Made by a program: the position numbers and the translations under genes
Part shown: piece by piece, positions 36,861 through 39,453 of the stretch
Layout: each line of letters begins with the position of its first letter
Position numbering within the stretch: position 1 is the stretch's first letter
Source of the DNA: Candidatus Woesearchaeota archaeon
GTDB taxonomy: Archaea > Nanobdellota > Nanobdellia > Woesearchaeales > JAGVYF01
Reading direction: 5' to 3'
Length of the DNA: 39,453 nucleotides
Assembly: GCA_016211195.1 (NCBI GenBank)
Contig: JACQSS010000066.1
Coordinates: 1-39,453, forward strand
Notes under the pieces: generated by a model
The model's input: only the letters and a program-made list of their open reading frames with translations
Database searches by the model: none
Told to the model about the DNA's origin: nothing

Positions 36861-37193
36861 ATGTTCGATGCGGGCATGGATTACGTCAGAATAGTCATCT
36901 ATTGCCCTCCCGATGCAGAGGAGAGCATCAAGCATGCCCTCTGGGATAATGGGGCGGGTACCCTTGGAAAGTATGCATGCTACAGTTTCATCTCTGATGG
37001 CACATCAACATGGAAACCGCTAGCGGGTGCCACGCCGACGCTAGGTGAGCCGGGCAAGCTCTCGACCGTTCATGAGAAACGCATTGAGACCATTTGTCCC
37101 GCAGCTCTTGTGCAGAACGTCATCACTGCAGTCAGGAAAGTGCATCCCTATGAAATGCCAGTGATAGAGGTGTATCGTCTTGAAAATCCCTAA
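36861..37193 (+). CDS. Stand-alone NIF3/YqfO CutA-like domain protein
   Basis: VIYCPPDAEESIKHALWDNGAGTLGKYACYSFISDGTSTWKPLAGATPTLGEPGKL...VHPYEMPVIEVYRL. Confidence 0.75.
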   Translation: MFDAGMDYVRIVIYCPPDAEESIKHALWDNGAGTLGKYACYSFISDGTSTWKPLAGATPTLGEPGKLSTVHEKRIETICPAALVQNVITAVRKVHPYEMPVIEVYRLENP

Positions 37194-37959
37194 AGTGCAG
37201 GACTTCTCGCTCCAGCATACGCTTGAGTCCGGCCAGTTCTTCATGTATGAGCAGCACGGCGAGTGGTATTATCTGGTCACCACACAGCACGTTTGCAAGG
37301 TACGGCAGACAGGCACGACGCTTGAATTTCATAACATCTCCCGGGATGACATTTCTCAACTCTTGGGTCTGGCTGTTCCGTACACAGAAATCATCATGAC
37401 TTTATCGCGTGACCCAATCATACGGCGGTATATTGATACGTATCCGGGTTTACGGGTGATGCGCCAAGACCCATGGCAGTGCACCATCTCTTTTCTTTGC
37501 TCAAGTGCGTCCAATATCCCGAGAATACGGAAGAATCTCTTTGCCCTCTGCCGCGCATTTGGCAGGAAGGTGGTCTATGATAAACGCCCTTTTTACCTCT
37601 TCCCGACACTTGGCAGTCTGGGCCCGGTCAAGGTCCTGCAACGCTGCGGCGTTGGTTTCCGCGCGCCTTATCTTGCAGCGGCAAACAAGCTGCCTCAATC
37701 ATTCTTCTCGTCACTTCGTTTATTGCCGTACACAGAAGCGAAACAGCATCTTCTGGAGGTGTCAGGGATAGGAGAGAAGATTGCTGATTGCATCCTCCTT
37801 TTCGCATACAATAAGTGGGATGCATTTCCTGTTGATGTCTGGATCCAAAGGGCGCTTGATGAACAGTATGGGGGAGCAGATCCCCAGTCACTCTTTCCGT
37901 CCTATGCTGGCTATGCCCAGCAATTCCTTTATCACGGATTCAGGACGGAGAAACGGTGA
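37180..37959 (+). CDS. ogg: 8-oxoguanine DNA glycosylase (OGG1/HhH-GPD)
   Basis: TLESGQFF, QDPWQCTISFLCSSASNIPRI, LLEVSGIGEKIADCILLFAYNKWDAFPVDVWIQRAL; TTG start overlapping upstream gene. Confidence 0.88.
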   Translation: MKIPKVQDFSLQHTLESGQFFMYEQHGEWYYLVTTQHVCKVRQTGTTLEFHNISRDDISQLLGLAVPYTEIIMTLSRDPIIRRYIDTYPGLRVMRQDPWQCTISFLCSSASNIPRIRKNLFALCRAFGRKVVYDKRPFYLFPTLGSLGPVKVLQRCGVGFRAPYLAAANKLPQSFFSSLRLLPYTEAKQHLLEVSGIGEKIADCILLFAYNKWDAFPVDVWIQRALDEQYGGADPQSLFPSYAGYAQQFLYHGFRTEKR

Positions 37960-38506
37960 TTATGGCTCGTTCCTGCCGCACGGTCTTATCTGTTTCAATG
38001 ATATCACGCACCCCTATAGTGTGCGTGCTCCGCAGCACATATGTCCCGCCCACATGGATCGATGCCGTCTCTTCACCATTGACAATGAAACGGTTCTCCT
38101 GCAATGCAGTCACAAGATAATCCCGTCCGGCTATCTGCACAAGCTTTGTCCCGCCCTGCTCCAGCGTTCCCTGCGCTTGCCCAAGGAAAAACTCCACGAG
38201 GACACCCTTCTCCTCTTTGTTCTCTACAGCCTCCAACGTGAAGGCAATCAACCGATTGATGATCTTCTGCACACCGATCTCAAAGGTGACAGGAATACGG
38301 TTAATTTCAAACATCTGCTTTCCATCAACATCGCCAAGGAAACGGAGACTGATTTGCTGGCCATTCCGTGCAAGAATGATTTTTTCAGTCTGGGCAAGTT
38401 CTATTCTTTCAGTTCCAGTGACGTCTATGACACGTTGGTTCGTTGGCATTGTCTCCTCTGTACAACCCACAATGACTATGGCGAGAAGTAGGTACACACC
38501 CTTCAT
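37940..38506 (-). CDS. Putative lipoprotein
   Basis: MKGVYLLLAIVIVGCTEE lipobox-like N-terminus. Confidence 0.55.
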   Translation of the reverse strand: MKGVYLLLAIVIVGCTEETMPTNQRVIDVTGTERIELAQTEKIILARNGQQISLRFLGDVDGKQMFEINRIPVTFEIGVQKIINRLIAFTLEAVENKEEKGVLVEFFLGQAQGTLEQGGTKLVQIAGRDYLVTALQENRFIVNGEETASIHVGGTYVLRSTHTIGVRDIIETDKTVRQERAIITVSPS

Positions 38507-38508
38507 CG

Positions 38509-38952
38509 CTACATCTCCTTTAGTTCCCGTTTGAATTCTTCTATGTCTGCAAAGGACCTGTAGACTGAGGCAAACCTGATATAGGCAACCTTATCCAGCT
38601 GCTTCAGCTGCCTCATTACCTCTTCGCCAATGACTTTTGTAGGAACCTCATTTTTTTTGTAATTGCGCATCTTCGATTCTATTTTATCAACGACTGCATT
38701 AATCTGCTCCATGCCGACGGGTCTCTTTTCGCATGCACGGATAATACCCCGTTTTATTTTCTCTTTGTCGAAAATCTCACGCCTGCCGTCCTTCTTGACG
38801 ACGTGCAATGAAATAGTTTCCACACGCTCGTACGTGGTGAAACGTTTTCTGCAGCGGAGGCATTCCCTTCTCCGCCTAATCGTTCCAACACCATCAGAAT
38901 CGCGTTTATCGACGACTTTGGTTTCCTTGAAAGAGCAATAGGCACACTTCAT
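38509..38952 (-). CDS. nrdR: Transcriptional repressor NrdR (zinc ribbon + ATP-cone)
   Basis: MKCAYCSFKETKVVDKRDSDGVGTIRRRRECLRCRKRFTTYERVE...VVKKDGRREIFDKEKIKRGI. Confidence 0.93.
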   Translation of the reverse strand: MKCAYCSFKETKVVDKRDSDGVGTIRRRRECLRCRKRFTTYERVETISLHVVKKDGRREIFDKEKIKRGIIRACEKRPVGMEQINAVVDKIESKMRNYKKNEVPTKVIGEEVMRQLKQLDKVAYIRFASVYRSFADIEEFKRELKEM

Positions 38953-38955
38953 GCT

Positions 38956-39330
38956 TTACTCAAAGATATCACTGGAATCCTGAAGGAAATCCTGTGCTGT
39001 CTTTGCTGTGTCTCTGCGGACGGTCGGCTTGCTGCAGAACGGGCAGAGTTCAACGGTCACATCGGCATTCCGCATGAATGAATACCGGCACGCGATGCAA
39101 TGATATTTTACCTTTCCTGGTTCTTCTTTTACTTTTTCCTGTTTTGGTTTTGAAACCGGCACTTCAATAAAGGTGTCTTCATGCTTCTTTGTCTTCTGAA
39201 CTGGCTTATCTGGCGATGTCAAGCACGCGGCACAGATAAGGTCTTTTCCATTCGTGTCATACCGCATATCGCGCATGGGCGACTGTTTCCTGCATTTCCT
39301 GCAGGTTATCGTAATATCGTGGCTACTCAT
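38956..39330 (-). CDS. Double zinc-ribbon protein
   Basis: CRKCRKQ...CAAC and CIAC...CPFC pairs. Confidence 0.6.
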   Translation of the reverse strand: MSSHDITITCRKCRKQSPMRDMRYDTNGKDLICAACLTSPDKPVQKTKKHEDTFIEVPVSKPKQEKVKEEPGKVKYHCIACRYSFMRNADVTVELCPFCSKPTVRRDTAKTAQDFLQDSSDIFE

Positions 39331-39453
39331 GTCCCTTCACCGTCAGAACACAAATGCGCTTTCTATTTAAAAGTATCTTCACACTATAGGTATTTAGTCC
39401 CCGTTGAGGCGAATAGCACACTTAAGGCGAAGCGTTATTACTTTACCAATACA

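Noticed and set aside
1-39453. CRISPR array or tRNA/rRNA genes
   Set aside because: No regularly spaced direct repeats and no T-loop/acceptor pattern seen by eye; a tRNAscan/CRISPR search was not possible here

Overview
The window is an archaeal chromosome segment. Fibrillarin, Nop5, SecF/SecD, RfcS, Pelota, a TrmB-type regulator and an archaeal-type GluRS all support this. The class III (KKGQ) signal peptide, archaeal lipoboxes and TATA/leaderless promoters suggest a DPANN lineage of Woesearchaeota/Nanoarchaeota type, which is inference. Main blocks are: rRNA 2'-O-methylation genes; secF-secD; a prkA-DUF444-spoVR operon; a complete bacterial-style SUF operon (HTH regulator, a 39-aa ORF, sufC, sufB, sufD, sufS, sufU, DUF59, SOD, DUF1858::A-type carrier fusion); a tandem pair of C39-like proteins; rfcS; a five-gene cell-surface cluster with three paralogous lipoproteins; pelota; trmB; gltX; ogg; nrdR. 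The most interesting unexplained signal is a family of ~150-bp non-coding elements. They have 13-bp terminal inverted repeats (CATTGAAAAGTTC/GAACTTTTCAATG) and a conserved interior. There are three complete copies and one copy truncated by the window edge. A relative at 24411-24572 has a different terminal stem but a recognisably similar interior, and a weaker one lies at 13782-13984. Complete elements sit against gene 3' ends and/or stop about 13-20 bp short of a TATA box. All calls are from reading the sequence; no database search was run.
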